Source: an uncultured bacterium (GTDB lineage Bacteria; Cyanobacteriota; Vampirovibrionia; Gastranaerophilales; Gastranaerophilaceae). From it: a DNA stretch of 29,142 nt. The stretch is from contig CASGAK010000092.1 of NCBI GenBank assembly GCA_949299435.1, positions 1-29,142 of the forward strand, in the 5' to 3' direction. This document shows, in pieces, positions 15,941 to 23,492 of the stretch. The notes beneath the pieces are model-generated. The model ran no database searches. It saw only the letters and a list, made by a program, of their open reading frames with translations, and had not been told where the DNA came from. Numbering within the stretch: position 1 is the stretch's first letter; each line of letters begins with the position of its first letter. Both the position numbers and the translations under genes were made by a program.

Positions 15941-16495
15941 ATGAAAGAAAAAGAAAAAATGGTAGCAGGACTGGACTATAATCCTTTCGATGCTGAATTA
16001 TCCTGCGATAGGATTTGTGCAAAAACATTATGCCAAACATATAACCAAATCAGTCCAAAAGAATTTGAAACCAGAAAAAAATATATTAAAAAGATTTTTG
16101 GCAAAGTAGGGGAGCATCCTTTTATTGAACCGAATTTCTTTTGTGATTACGGGTATAATATAGAAATTGGTGATAACTTTTATGCAAACCACAATTTAGT
16201 TATTCTAGACTGCACAAAAGTAAAAATGGGGAATAATGTATGGATAGGACCTAATTGCGGGATTTATACCGCAACCCACCCTCTCAACAGCGAAGAACGT
16301 ATATCAGGGATTGAATCTGCAAAACCTATCACAATTGGTAATAATGTTTGGATTGGGGGAAACGTATGTATTTTGCCCGGAGTATCTATAGGTGATAATA
16401 CAGTTATCGGAGCAGGGAGCGTTGTAAATAAAGATATTCCATCAAATGTCCTCGCAGTCGGAAACCCTTGTAGACCGATTAAATCCGTTGATTAA
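15941..16495 (+). CDS. Maltose/galactoside O-acetyltransferase-like enzyme
   Basis: The 184-residue protein has the N-terminal mac domain of sugar acetyltransferases (about 1-55) followed by a left-handed beta-helix of hexapeptide repeats (IEIGDN, VKMGNN, ITIGNN, VSIGDN, VIGAGS). The catalytic histidine is in ATHPL (H113). The C-terminal GNPCRPIK is the usual LacA/Maa ending. It transfers acetyl groups from acetyl-CoA to a sugar hydroxyl in the cytoplasm; maltose and glucose are common acceptors, but the true acceptor could be a cell-surface sugar. The start has a strong AAGGAG site eight bases upstream. Length matches the family (180-200). It appears to be a single-gene unit. Confidence 0.88.
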   Translation: MKEKEKMVAGLDYNPFDAELSCDRICAKTLCQTYNQISPKEFETRKKYIKKIFGKVGEHPFIEPNFFCDYGYNIEIGDNFYANHNLVILDCTKVKMGNNVWIGPNCGIYTATHPLNSEERISGIESAKPITIGNNVWIGGNVCILPGVSIGDNTVIGAGSVVNKDIPSNVLAVGNPCRPIKSVD

Positions 16496-16527
16496 TCCTT
16501 TTAATTGTATAATAGCGGGTTATATAT

Positions 16528-16583
16528 CACATAATTTTAATTTAAGTATAGATTATAAAAAATTTATATTTAAAAATTATGTG
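16528..16583 (+). promoter_or_regulatory. Inverted repeat in the leader of the esterase gene
   Basis: CACATAATTTT (16528-16538) and AAAATTATGTG (16573-16583) are perfectly complementary, 11 base pairs with a 34-base loop. The 3' arm abuts the ribosome site GAGG (16583-16586) of the gene starting at 16594. It could be an operator or a weak RNA hairpin. Confidence 0.35.
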
Positions 16584-16593
16584 AGGTATTAGC

Positions 16594-17547
16594 ATGAACA
16601 GCAAAGTTAATTTACAAACCGAAGTCAAAAATTTTATTAATGAAATTGAAAAATTTGCAATTAAACCAATTTATGAACTTACCCCGACAGAAGCAAGAGA
16701 ATTTCTTCTTAATTTGCAAAGAAAAACACCTGTTCATATAGAAGCAAATATTGAAGATAGAATATTAATAACAGAAAAAGCTGGCAATGTTGATATTAGA
16801 ATAGTAAAACCACTTAATTATAAAAATCTACTTCCTGCAGTAGTCTATGCTCATGGTGGCGGTTGGGTTATGGGGGATAAAGAAGTATATGACACTCTTA
16901 TCAGAAAAATTGCAACAGACTCAAACTGTGCTGTAATTTTCGTAAATTATGGAAGATCTCCTGAAAATATATATCCAAAAGCTATTGATGAAATATATTC
17001 AGTAATAGAATACATTTCAACTTATCCTGATGAATTTGATATTGACCCAAAAAAAATAGTCATTGCAGGGGACAGTGCCGGTGGAAATATGGCTGCAGCT
17101 TGTACAATTAAAGCCAAAACAGGTCCTAAAATAAACGGGCAAATTCTAATATATCCTGTAACAGATGCTTCTATGAGCAGTGAATCCTACAAAGATTTTG
17201 AAAATGGTCCCTGGCTTAGCAAAAAAGCAATGGAATACTTTTGGGACTCCTATATCCCTGAAAAAGCTCAAAGAAATAATCCGCTAATTTCACCTATTGA
17301 TGCTGAATTTGAATTATTAAAAGGACTTCCTCCGACTTTGATTATTACATCTGAAAACGATGTACTAAGAGATGAAGGGGAAAACTATGCTAAAAAACTT
17401 AATTTGGCTGATGTTAAAGTATCTAATATCCGTATAAATGGTACTATTCATGATTTTCTTATGTTAAATGGTCTTTTTTACAATATTCAGACTAAAGCTA
17501 CTTTTTCTATCATAAAATCCACACTTACAAAACTTTTCAATTATTAA
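16594..17547 (+). CDS. HSL-family alpha/beta hydrolase (esterase/lipase)
   Basis: The 317-residue protein carries the hormone-sensitive-lipase family oxyanion motif HGGG (87-90) and the nucleophile elbow GDSAG (159-163, S161). The acid is probably D256 in SENDVLRDEG and the base H286 in GTIHDF, completing a triad. No signal peptide is present, so it is cytoplasmic. Such enzymes hydrolyse short-chain esters, sometimes acetylated sugars or drugs. The gene lies downstream of an acetyltransferase on the same strand, 98 bases away, so acetylation and deacetylation might be connected, though the gap suggests its own control. GAGG eight to eleven bases before the ATG supports the start. Confidence 0.9.
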   Translation: MNSKVNLQTEVKNFINEIEKFAIKPIYELTPTEAREFLLNLQRKTPVHIEANIEDRILITEKAGNVDIRIVKPLNYKNLLPAVVYAHGGGWVMGDKEVYDTLIRKIATDSNCAVIFVNYGRSPENIYPKAIDEIYSVIEYISTYPDEFDIDPKKIVIAGDSAGGNMAAACTIKAKTGPKINGQILIYPVTDASMSSESYKDFENGPWLSKKAMEYFWDSYIPEKAQRNNPLISPIDAEFELLKGLPPTLIITSENDVLRDEGENYAKKLNLADVKVSNIRINGTIHDFLMLNGLFYNIQTKATFSIIKSTLTKLFNY

Positions 17548-17605
17548 AATGAACCAAATAAAAATTATTTCGTTATAATAATATCAGTAAGTAAAGGAGG
17601 CTAAA

Positions 17606-17923
17606 ATGTCTGAAGAAATGAAAAACGAAGAATTAAAAAAAGAACACAAACACTGCACATGCGGCTGTGATACCTTTCAAAAGCTTGCTGTTATTACAGC
17701 TGGCTCTTTTATAGGTTGTATCCTCGCTCTATGTGTATTCAACTCATTTAGCAACCCCCCAATACCAGCACCTGCACCGGCTCCAATTCCTATGCAAATT
17801 CAACAACCAATTCCACCAATACAAGGAGAATGTAACCGTCAGGAATTTAGACATCATAAAAAACTTGATAAAAAGGATATTAAACGACCTGATAGAGAAG
17901 CTACGCTTCCTATTGAGAGATAG
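17606..17923 (+). CDS. Small proline-rich single-pass membrane protein, unknown function
   Basis: The 105-residue protein is not recognised. Its parts are a charged N-terminus, a cysteine/histidine patch HKHCTCGC (14-21), one membrane helix (about 26-47), a Pro/Ala/Gln-rich segment (about 51-72) and a very basic tail (HHKKLDKKDIKR). The very strong ribosome site AAAGGAGG just upstream and the following terminator support a real, well-expressed gene. TATAAT at 17574-17579 may be its -10. The N-terminal CTCGC patch, probably cytoplasmic, could bind metal. The Pro-rich part may cross or contact the cell wall. An envelope role is only a guess. Confidence 0.65.
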   Translation: MSEEMKNEELKKEHKHCTCGCDTFQKLAVITAGSFIGCILALCVFNSFSNPPIPAPAPAPIPMQIQQPIPPIQGECNRQEFRHHKKLDKKDIKRPDREATLPIER

Positions 17924-17929
17924 ATTTAT

Positions 17930-17970
17930 AAATACAATGCCGCAGGCAAATGTCTGCGGCATTGTATTTT
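17930..17970. terminator. Bidirectional terminator between convergent genes
   Basis: A perfect 16-base-pair hairpin (17930-17945 with 17954-17969, loop 17946-17953) has a GC-rich core, GCCGCAG/CTGCGGC, flanked by A and T runs. It serves the small membrane protein gene on plus. The msrB stop codon (17969-17971) overlaps its right arm, so it can also terminate the minus transcript. Confidence 0.85.
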
Positions 17971-18415
17971 ATTCAAAATAAGTCAAATATTCTTCATATC
18001 CTTCTTTTTCAAGTTTATCTTTGGGAATAAACTTTAACGCGGCTCCGTTAATACAATATCTTCTTCCCCCAAATTCTTTAGGACCATCATCAAACAAGTG
18101 TCCTAAATGCGAATTTCCAATTACACTTCTGACTTCAGTTCTTTCCATGCCATAAGAAGTATCCCTAAATTCGTTTACGGCATTATCACTTATTGTATTT
18201 GCAAAAGCAGGCCAACCACAGCCAGAATTAAATTTATCACGTGATGAAAAAAGCGGTTCTCCTGTTACAATATCTACATAGATTCCCTCTTTAAAATTGT
18301 TATTATAAGGACTGCTAAAAGGTCTTTCCGTTGCATTTCTTTGAGTTACTCTATAAGAAATTTCATCAAGTTTTTTACGCAATTCCTCATCACAAGGCTT
18401 TTTATAATTTTTCAC
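17969..18415 (-). CDS. msrB: Peptide-methionine (R)-S-oxide reductase MsrB
   Basis: The 148-residue protein contains SGCGWPAF (64-71, C66 likely resolving), HLGHLFDDGP (103-112) and RYCINGAALKF (119-129) with catalytic C121, the hallmark of MsrB. It reduces methionine-R-sulfoxide in proteins using thioredoxin. The zinc-binding CxxC pairs of some MsrBs are absent, so it is the zinc-free form. The start is GTG at 18415: no in-frame ATG is available, and AAAGGAGT lies just upstream. No signal peptide is visible, so it is cytoplasmic. It follows gdhA by 68 bases, in which an AT-rich TATAAT-like element may give it its own promoter. Confidence 0.93.
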   Translation of the reverse strand: MKNYKKPCDEELRKKLDEISYRVTQRNATERPFSSPYNNNFKEGIYVDIVTGEPLFSSRDKFNSGCGWPAFANTISDNAVNEFRDTSYGMERTEVRSVIGNSHLGHLFDDGPKEFGGRRYCINGAALKFIPKDKLEKEGYEEYLTYFE

Positions 18416-18483
18416 GAAAACACTCCTTTCGAAAAAAATTATAAATATTTATACAAATTATAAAATTACCTGTGTCGATAAAA

Positions 18484-19836
18484 TTAAATTATACCTTGAG
18501 CAATCATAGCCTTAGCGAGTTTTGTAAACGCAGCAATATTAGCACCTGCAACGTAATTATTACCAAGACTGTAAGTTTCACATGCCTCTTTAGAGGAATT
18601 AAAGATATTTACCATAATTGCCTCAAGCATCTTATCTACTTGCTCAAAAGAAAGGTAATATCTCATAGAATTTTGGCTCATTTCAATCGCAGAAGTTGCA
18701 ACTCCACCAGCATTAGCAGCTTTTGCAGGAGCTACTAGCACACCTTTTTCTAAGAAGTATTCTGTTGCTGCTATCTCACAAGGCATATTAGCCCCCTCTC
18801 CGATTGCAATCACACCGTTTTCTACAAGTTTTTTAGCAGAATTAAGCGTAACTTCATTTTGCGTAGCACAAGGCAAAGCTATATCAGTTTTAATATCCCA
18901 AATAGGAGAATCAGCACTGACACGTTCCATATATTTTGCATTAGAATGATAATTCAAATATTCTTTAATACGACCACGCTCAACTTCTTTAATTTGTTTT
19001 ATTGCAGCTAAATCAATGCCGTTTTCATCGTATATACAACCGTTACTATCACTCATTGCAACAACTTTAGCTCCGAGCATCTGAGCTTTTTCACAAGCGT
19101 AAATTGCAACATTACCTGAACCTGAAATAGTCACAGTCTTATTTTCTAATGATTGATTTCCGTTAGCTCTAAGCATCTCACGCATGAAATAAATCAGACC
19201 ATAACCGGTCGCCTCAGTCCTAGCTAAAGATCCGCCGTATTCAAGACCTTTACCGGTTAATACCCCTCCATCATACCTGTCTTTTATGCGTCGGTATTGA
19301 CCGTATAAATACCCGATTTCTCTTGCACCTACGCCTATATCCCCTGCAGGCACATCTACATCAGGACCTATATGCCTTTGCAGTTCTGTCATAAAACTTT
19401 GACAAAAACGCATAATTTCCATATCTGACTTATGCTTCGGATCAAAATCACTACCGCCTTTCGCCCCACCTATTGGAAGCCCTGTTAAAGCATTTTTAAA
19501 TATTTGTTCAAATCCCAAAAACTTCATTATAGATTGATTTACACTTGGATCGAATCTTAATCCGCCTTTATAAGGTCCAATAAGACCATTAAATTGAATT
19601 CTATACCCGCGATTGACGTTAATTTTTCCGCTGTCATCTACCCAAGGCACTCTAAATGTAATAATTCTCTCAGGTTCCGTCATTCTTTCCAAAATCGCAA
19701 GTTTTTTATACTCAGGGTGCTTCTCAACTACAGGTGATATAGTTGCTAAAACTTCTTCTACTGCCTGTAAATATTCCGGTTCATTTATATTCTTCTCTTT
19801 TATCTTTTCCAATACTTCTTTAATATACTCAGACAT
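18484..19836 (-). CDS. gdhA: Glutamate dehydrogenase, hexameric NADP-type
   Basis: The 450-residue protein is a full-length GdhA. It has GPYKGGLRF (K90), PIGGAKGG with catalytic K126, AGDIGVG with D166, and the Rossmann motif GSGNVA (239-244) followed by SDSNG (262-266), a serine pattern common in NADPH-preferring enzymes. It converts 2-oxoglutarate, ammonia and NADPH to glutamate, the main ammonia-assimilation route in ammonia-rich habitats such as the gut, or runs in reverse during amino-acid catabolism. AAGGAG seven bases before the ATG supports the start. It is transcribed from its own promoter, divergent from the SIMPL-domain gene. Confidence 0.95.
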   Translation of the reverse strand: MSEYIKEVLEKIKEKNINEPEYLQAVEEVLATISPVVEKHPEYKKLAILERMTEPERIITFRVPWVDDSGKINVNRGYRIQFNGLIGPYKGGLRFDPSVNQSIMKFLGFEQIFKNALTGLPIGGAKGGSDFDPKHKSDMEIMRFCQSFMTELQRHIGPDVDVPAGDIGVGAREIGYLYGQYRRIKDRYDGGVLTGKGLEYGGSLARTEATGYGLIYFMREMLRANGNQSLENKTVTISGSGNVAIYACEKAQMLGAKVVAMSDSNGCIYDENGIDLAAIKQIKEVERGRIKEYLNYHSNAKYMERVSADSPIWDIKTDIALPCATQNEVTLNSAKKLVENGVIAIGEGANMPCEIAATEYFLEKGVLVAPAKAANAGGVATSAIEMSQNSMRYYLSFEQVDKMLEAIMVNIFNSSKEACETYSLGNNYVAGANIAAFTKLAKAMIAQGII

Positions 19837-19860
19837 AACTAACTCCTTATTTTGCTTTCA

Positions 19861-19890
19861 ATTATACTCATATATTAAATTTTAATCCAA
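19861..19890 (-). promoter_or_regulatory. Putative gdhA promoter
   Basis: On the minus strand TTGGAT (19890-19885) and a perfect TATAAT (19866-19861) are 18 bases apart, about 24 bases before the gdhA ATG. Spacing and match are good. Confidence 0.5.
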
Positions 19891-19936
19891 AACTTCATAA
19901 ATCTATATAAACCATTTGATTTATAGTTTAATTTAT

Positions 19937-19951
19937 TATAATTTGTATAAT
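19937..19951 (+). promoter_or_regulatory. Putative -10 region of the SIMPL-domain gene
   Basis: Two overlapping candidates, TATAAT at 19937-19942 and at 19946-19951, lie 35-50 bases before the ATG at 19987. TTGATT at 19916-19921 is a possible -35 for the first, with a short 15-base spacer. The region is too AT-rich to choose. Confidence 0.3.
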
Positions 19952-19986
19952 AATATAAAAAATGGTTATGTATAAGGAGTAGAAAA

Positions 19987-20712
19987 ATGTTTGAAAAATT
20001 AGAAAAATTACAAATTGTAACTTTAGCAATTATTTTAGCTGTAGGGCTTGTAGCTGCAGCAAAAATAATAACAGGGACATTTTCAAAAGATACTATCACA
20101 GTCACAGGTTCAGCTTATGAAATTGTCCAATCTGACAGTGCCAGATTAGAATTCAATCTTTCAACCAAACAGCCTGATAGAGTAAGTGCCTATAATTTAG
20201 CACAAAAGCAACTGCCGATAGTCATAAAATACCTGGAACAAAAAGGGATATCAAAAGATGATATCGAATTAAGATCTTCACATGGCTATTACAACTACAA
20301 ACAAAGTGCAAACGGCAGAATGACAAATATCGTTGAAAACTATGTACATAATCAACCGATAGTAATCAATTCAAAAGATGTAAATAAGATAAAAGATATT
20401 TCAATAGGCATAGACAGCTTAATTTCACAAGGTATAGAAATCAATGTTATGCAGCCATTATATTTTTATTCGCAAATTTCTGATTTAAAAGTTAAACTAT
20501 TGGAAGATGCGACAATTGATGCAAAACAAAGAGCAGCAGCCATGCTAAAGGCAACAGGAAATAGAGTAGGCAAAATTCAATCAGTTAAAATGGGAGTATT
20601 TCAAATAACTCCAGCAGATTCAACTAACGTATCAGATTATGGAATTAATGATACAACAACTATTGAGAAAAAAGTAACTTCTGTTGCTAACGTTGTATTC
20701 AGAGTAAAATAA
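19987..20712 (+). CDS. SIMPL-domain (DUF541/YggE-like) membrane-anchored protein
   Basis: The 241-residue protein has one N-terminal membrane helix (about 12-31), then a SIMPL domain opening DTITVTGSA and showing the family-typical D-x-A-x-(L/F)-x-F stretch (SARLEFNL), the middle helix, and a terminal VANVVFRVK strand. SIMPL proteins form oligomeric rings or cages in the envelope, and E. coli YggE is linked to reduced oxidative damage; the biochemical role is poorly known. AAGGAG just upstream supports the start. It shares a transcript with the small secreted protein 20 bases downstream. Proximity to msrB, another oxidative-damage gene, may be coincidental. Confidence 0.85.
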   Translation: MFEKLEKLQIVTLAIILAVGLVAAAKIITGTFSKDTITVTGSAYEIVQSDSARLEFNLSTKQPDRVSAYNLAQKQLPIVIKYLEQKGISKDDIELRSSHGYYNYKQSANGRMTNIVENYVHNQPIVINSKDVNKIKDISIGIDSLISQGIEINVMQPLYFYSQISDLKVKLLEDATIDAKQRAAAMLKATGNRVGKIQSVKMGVFQITPADSTNVSDYGINDTTTIEKKVTSVANVVFRVK

Positions 20713-20732
20713 TAAAATAAGGGAATTAAATC

Positions 20733-21071
20733 ATGAAAAAGATTAAATATTCAATTTTCTTATTAGCACTTTTAAACTGTACATCAGTCTTAGCAAATCC
20801 TGGTATTGAAGCAGGAGGCATGATGAATTTAATAAATTCTCCCATGGGTATAGGAGGAAATCAAATTCATGATATGAAAATGATTGATGATATGAAATTC
20901 AGATATCAGGAATATAACGACTATAAAGATATGCAAGAACAAAAAGATGCCAAAAATAAAGAATTTGAATTAACCGAACCTGCAATGAAACGAATTTACA
21001 ATCAACAGCCTAAACAAAATGTCCAATTTGTAGAGCAAAACGGTCAAATTAAAATTCAAAGTTTGGAATAA
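20733..21071 (+). CDS. Small secreted protein, unknown function
   Basis: The 112-residue protein is not recognised. It has a clear signal peptide (1-21, cleavage after VLA), a short glycine/methionine-rich part (GGMMNLINSPMGIGG), then a charged, probably helical stretch rich in D, K, M and Q (about 45-85) and a hydrophilic end. The mature protein is about 91 residues and is predicted periplasmic. AAGGGA lies upstream. It is co-transcribed with the SIMPL-domain gene and followed by a strong terminator, so it may work with that protein in the envelope. C16 is within the signal peptide and the context does not fit a lipobox. Confidence 0.6.
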   Translation: MKKIKYSIFLLALLNCTSVLANPGIEAGGMMNLINSPMGIGGNQIHDMKMIDDMKFRYQEYNDYKDMQEQKDAKNKEFELTEPAMKRIYNQQPKQNVQFVEQNGQIKIQSLE

Positions 21072-21082
21072 CAAATATTTTG

Positions 21083-21110
21083 AAAGCCTGCAAAATGCAG
21101 GCTTTTTTTT
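21083..21110 (+). terminator. Rho-independent terminator of the SIMPL-domain operon
   Basis: Arms AAAGCCTGCA (21083-21092) and TGCAGGCTTT (21096-21105) have a three-base loop and are followed by a T run reaching 21111. It acts on plus. On minus, the sequence after the hairpin lacks a good T tract. Confidence 0.88.
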
Positions 21111-21817
21111 TAATTATTTTGACCTGCTCTATAGCCACACCATACAAATATTAAAGGTAAAACTTTTTCCAGCTGTGATATTACAGGAATTTTAGCAATA
21201 GAAAAAGCTCCTACAGCATCATCAATATTGGCAACAGAATCCATTAAAGTCAATTTTCTATCAGGTACTTTGTCATGAGGATCATTGATATAATTTGATA
21301 AGACCGCAGCACCTTTCATACCTGCAAGCAATGTAGCTAAAATTACACCGATTCTGAGAGGCAAATTGTTTTTATACTTAGATTTATCAAACAATTCAGT
21401 AGTAGGGTGAACAAGTAAAAGAGGTACTGTAGCATTCATAAACTGAAAAACACCCTCATTCATTTTTTCTTTTTTCTTATCCGAACCCATCATACCACCC
21501 AATACTCCACCGATAATTCCAAGTCCGCTTATTGCAATCATTTCTTTGACACCATACTTCAATTTAAAAAAATTAAGCGGATTAGACATATTAATCTTTT
21601 GATTTTTAGCAACCAACATAGTCGACAGCCCCACACCAGTTAAAGAGCCTATAAAAGATTTCACTTTAGTATGAGTCTCAACAGCCTCCCTATTGTGATT
21701 TCTATAACTTCTTTTAGGCGGAGCGTAAGTCAAATGAGCTTTTTTAGCATAACTCAAACTTTTAAATTTATTAAAAGGTTTTTGCGGGGTATTATTTGTA
21801 TTAATTTGGCTTAACAT
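21110..21817 (-). CDS. Uncharacterised 235-residue membrane protein
   Basis: Not recognised. From ATG at 21817 the protein has a basic, Asn/Tyr-rich N-terminus without a signal peptide (about 1-50), then several hydrophobic segments: about 54-70, 93-110 with a glycine-zipper pattern (GLGIIGGVLGGMMG), 152-174, and a C-terminal stretch near 200-228. A KKKEK loop separates the second segment from the third. The longest frame starts with GTG at 21829, but AGGG just before the ATG favours the shorter form. It lies downstream of the MFS pump on the same strand, 88 bases from its stop, probably as a separate unit. The glycine zipper suggests helix packing or oligomerisation; nothing indicates a catalytic role. 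Confidence 0.6.
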   Translation of the reverse strand: MLSQINTNNTPQKPFNKFKSLSYAKKAHLTYAPPKRSYRNHNREAVETHTKVKSFIGSLTGVGLSTMLVAKNQKINMSNPLNFFKLKYGVKEMIAISGLGIIGGVLGGMMGSDKKKEKMNEGVFQFMNATVPLLLVHPTTELFDKSKYKNNLPLRIGVILATLLAGMKGAAVLSNYINDPHDKVPDRKLTLMDSVANIDDAVGAFSIAKIPVISQLEKVLPLIFVWCGYRAGQNN

Positions 21818-21905
21818 GATCCCTAACACTTTCCACTACATTTATAATAGAGAAAAAATAAAAAAATTGCTTTTTCATCAATATATTATTTACAATTCGA
21901 AATCT

Positions 21906-23441
21906 TTAAACAGATTTTTTGGAAGGGGTTTTAAGCAGAATAACAAGCGGAATTACAACTACGCACAAAAGAGCTAGCAGTAAAAAGGCATCATAAAAAG
22001 AGCACAAACGAGCTTGTGTAAGCATTTGATTATATAGTTTTCCACCAGCTTTTCTAGCTGCAGTAAAATGATTGTAATATATTGAAAACTTAGCCTGAGC
22101 TGCCATTAATTTATTATAGAAATGCGGGTTTTCTCCTGAGAGGTTATGCACCAAATAAGTCTGATGGACTTGGGATACTCTTGCGATAAATGTTGCTGAA
22201 ACAGATGTTGCAACAGCTGTTACAATATTTTTAAACATAGCATGCAAAGCAGCTGCATCAGCATTTCTTTTTGGATCCAAAGTCTGAAAAGATAGTGCTG
22301 TAATCGGTATAAAAGCTGTCGGCACCCCAATACATAAAAGTATATTTGGTAAAATGATACTCTCAATTGAAGCTGTCGTATTCAAATTTGAAAGCTGAAA
22401 AATTGAAAAAGCCATAATTAGTAATCCTATAATAGCGAGCAGCCTGCTTTCAAAAAATCTTGAAATTTGCCCAACAACTATAAGCCCAATCAAACATACT
22501 ATTGCTCTTGGAAACATTGCAAATCCTGACATAGAGGGACTGTATCCCAAAAGGCTCTGTACAAACATAGGTACCAATAATAATGTTGAATAAAGCATTA
22601 TATTCAAAAATGAGCTAACTAAAGTTCCAAATAAAAAATTTCTATCTTTAAATACTCTGATATCAATTAATGGATTTTTGTATTCTAACTCCCAAACGTA
22701 GAATAATACAAAAGAAAAAATACAAATTCCTGTCAACCAACAAATCCAAGTTGTATCAAACCAGTTATATTGCTGCCCTTTATCAAGAATTACCTGCATA
22801 CAACCCATTGCAATTACAACAGAAATAAATCCGACAATATCAAAATCAATTTTACTTTGAGTTTTAGGCGGTCTGTCAGACTTTACAAAAAGTTTAATCA
22901 ATATAAATGAAAGCATAGAAAGCGGAATATTTATAATAAATACCCACTGCCAACTGTAATTATCGGTTAAATATCCTCCCAAAAACGGACCTGCTAAAGG
23001 GGAAAACATTGCAGCGACACCAAACAATCCCATTGCTACTCCACGTTTTTCAATCGGGAACACCTCCAACAAAACAGCTTGACACAAAGGCAAAATACAG
23101 CCACTACCTATACCCTGTACAATACGAGCAACTATAAGCATTTGTAAATTTGGAGCAAGAATACACATAACAGCCCCTATACAAAATAGCCATATACTAT
23201 AGTAAAATAGGAGTTTTTTGCCTATTGATCTTACTAGATATCCCGTTATCGGAAGCATTATTCCGCCTGAAATTATGTAAGAAGTGATTACTGTATTTGC
23301 CTCATATTGAGTTGCTCCGTAATATCCGGCGATATTCGGCTGACATACGTTCGTTGCAGACGATGCTGCAAGTGACATAAATGAGGGAAGCAATACTGAA
23401 ATTGCTACTATATAGGGGTTAATTTGTTTTTCTTCTGACAT
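21906..23441 (-). CDS. DHA2-family MFS efflux pump (EmrB/QacA-like)
   Basis: The 511-residue protein has about 14 predicted membrane helices, as usual for the DHA2 drug:H+ antiporters. Recognisable motifs are the loop-2 GYLVRSIGKK (67-76), RIVQGIGSG (106-114), the antiporter motif C region SPLAGPFLGGYL (147-158) and WQWVFIINIP (164-173). It exports hydrophobic compounds with the adaptor encoded just upstream and an outer-membrane channel encoded divergently, so the system should span both membranes like EmrAB-TolC. The first helix reads SLAASSATNVCQP where many relatives have L-D-x-T-I/V-x-N-V-A-L-P, so the usual TM1 acid is absent. The start follows AAAGG about nine bases upstream. A hairpin lies between it and the adaptor gene. 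Confidence 0.88.
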   Translation of the reverse strand: MSEEKQINPYIVAISVLLPSFMSLAASSATNVCQPNIAGYYGATQYEANTVITSYIISGGIMLPITGYLVRSIGKKLLFYYSIWLFCIGAVMCILAPNLQMLIVARIVQGIGSGCILPLCQAVLLEVFPIEKRGVAMGLFGVAAMFSPLAGPFLGGYLTDNYSWQWVFIINIPLSMLSFILIKLFVKSDRPPKTQSKIDFDIVGFISVVIAMGCMQVILDKGQQYNWFDTTWICWLTGICIFSFVLFYVWELEYKNPLIDIRVFKDRNFLFGTLVSSFLNIMLYSTLLLVPMFVQSLLGYSPSMSGFAMFPRAIVCLIGLIVVGQISRFFESRLLAIIGLLIMAFSIFQLSNLNTTASIESIILPNILLCIGVPTAFIPITALSFQTLDPKRNADAAALHAMFKNIVTAVATSVSATFIARVSQVHQTYLVHNLSGENPHFYNKLMAAQAKFSIYYNHFTAARKAGGKLYNQMLTQARLCSFYDAFLLLALLCVVVIPLVILLKTPSKKSV

Positions 23442-23457
23442 TTATTCGGCCTTTATT

Positions 23458-23490
23458 AAAAAAGGCTTTACATATAGTAAAGCCTTTTTT
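23458..23490 (-). terminator. Hairpin terminator or attenuator between adaptor and pump genes
   Basis: Arms of 14 bases, 23458-23471 and 23477-23490 (core AAGGCTTTAC/GTAAAGCCTT), enclose a five-base loop. Each side has a run of six A or T. In the minus direction it sits two bases after the adaptor stop and 16 bases before the pump ATG, so it should end part of the transcripts before the pump gene. Confidence 0.75.
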
Positions 23491-23492
23491 AA

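Noticed and set aside
17733..17981. Alternative plus frame overlapping the small Pro-rich protein and the terminator
   Set aside because: It runs through the terminator hairpin and lacks a ribosome site; the frame at 17606 has an ideal one.
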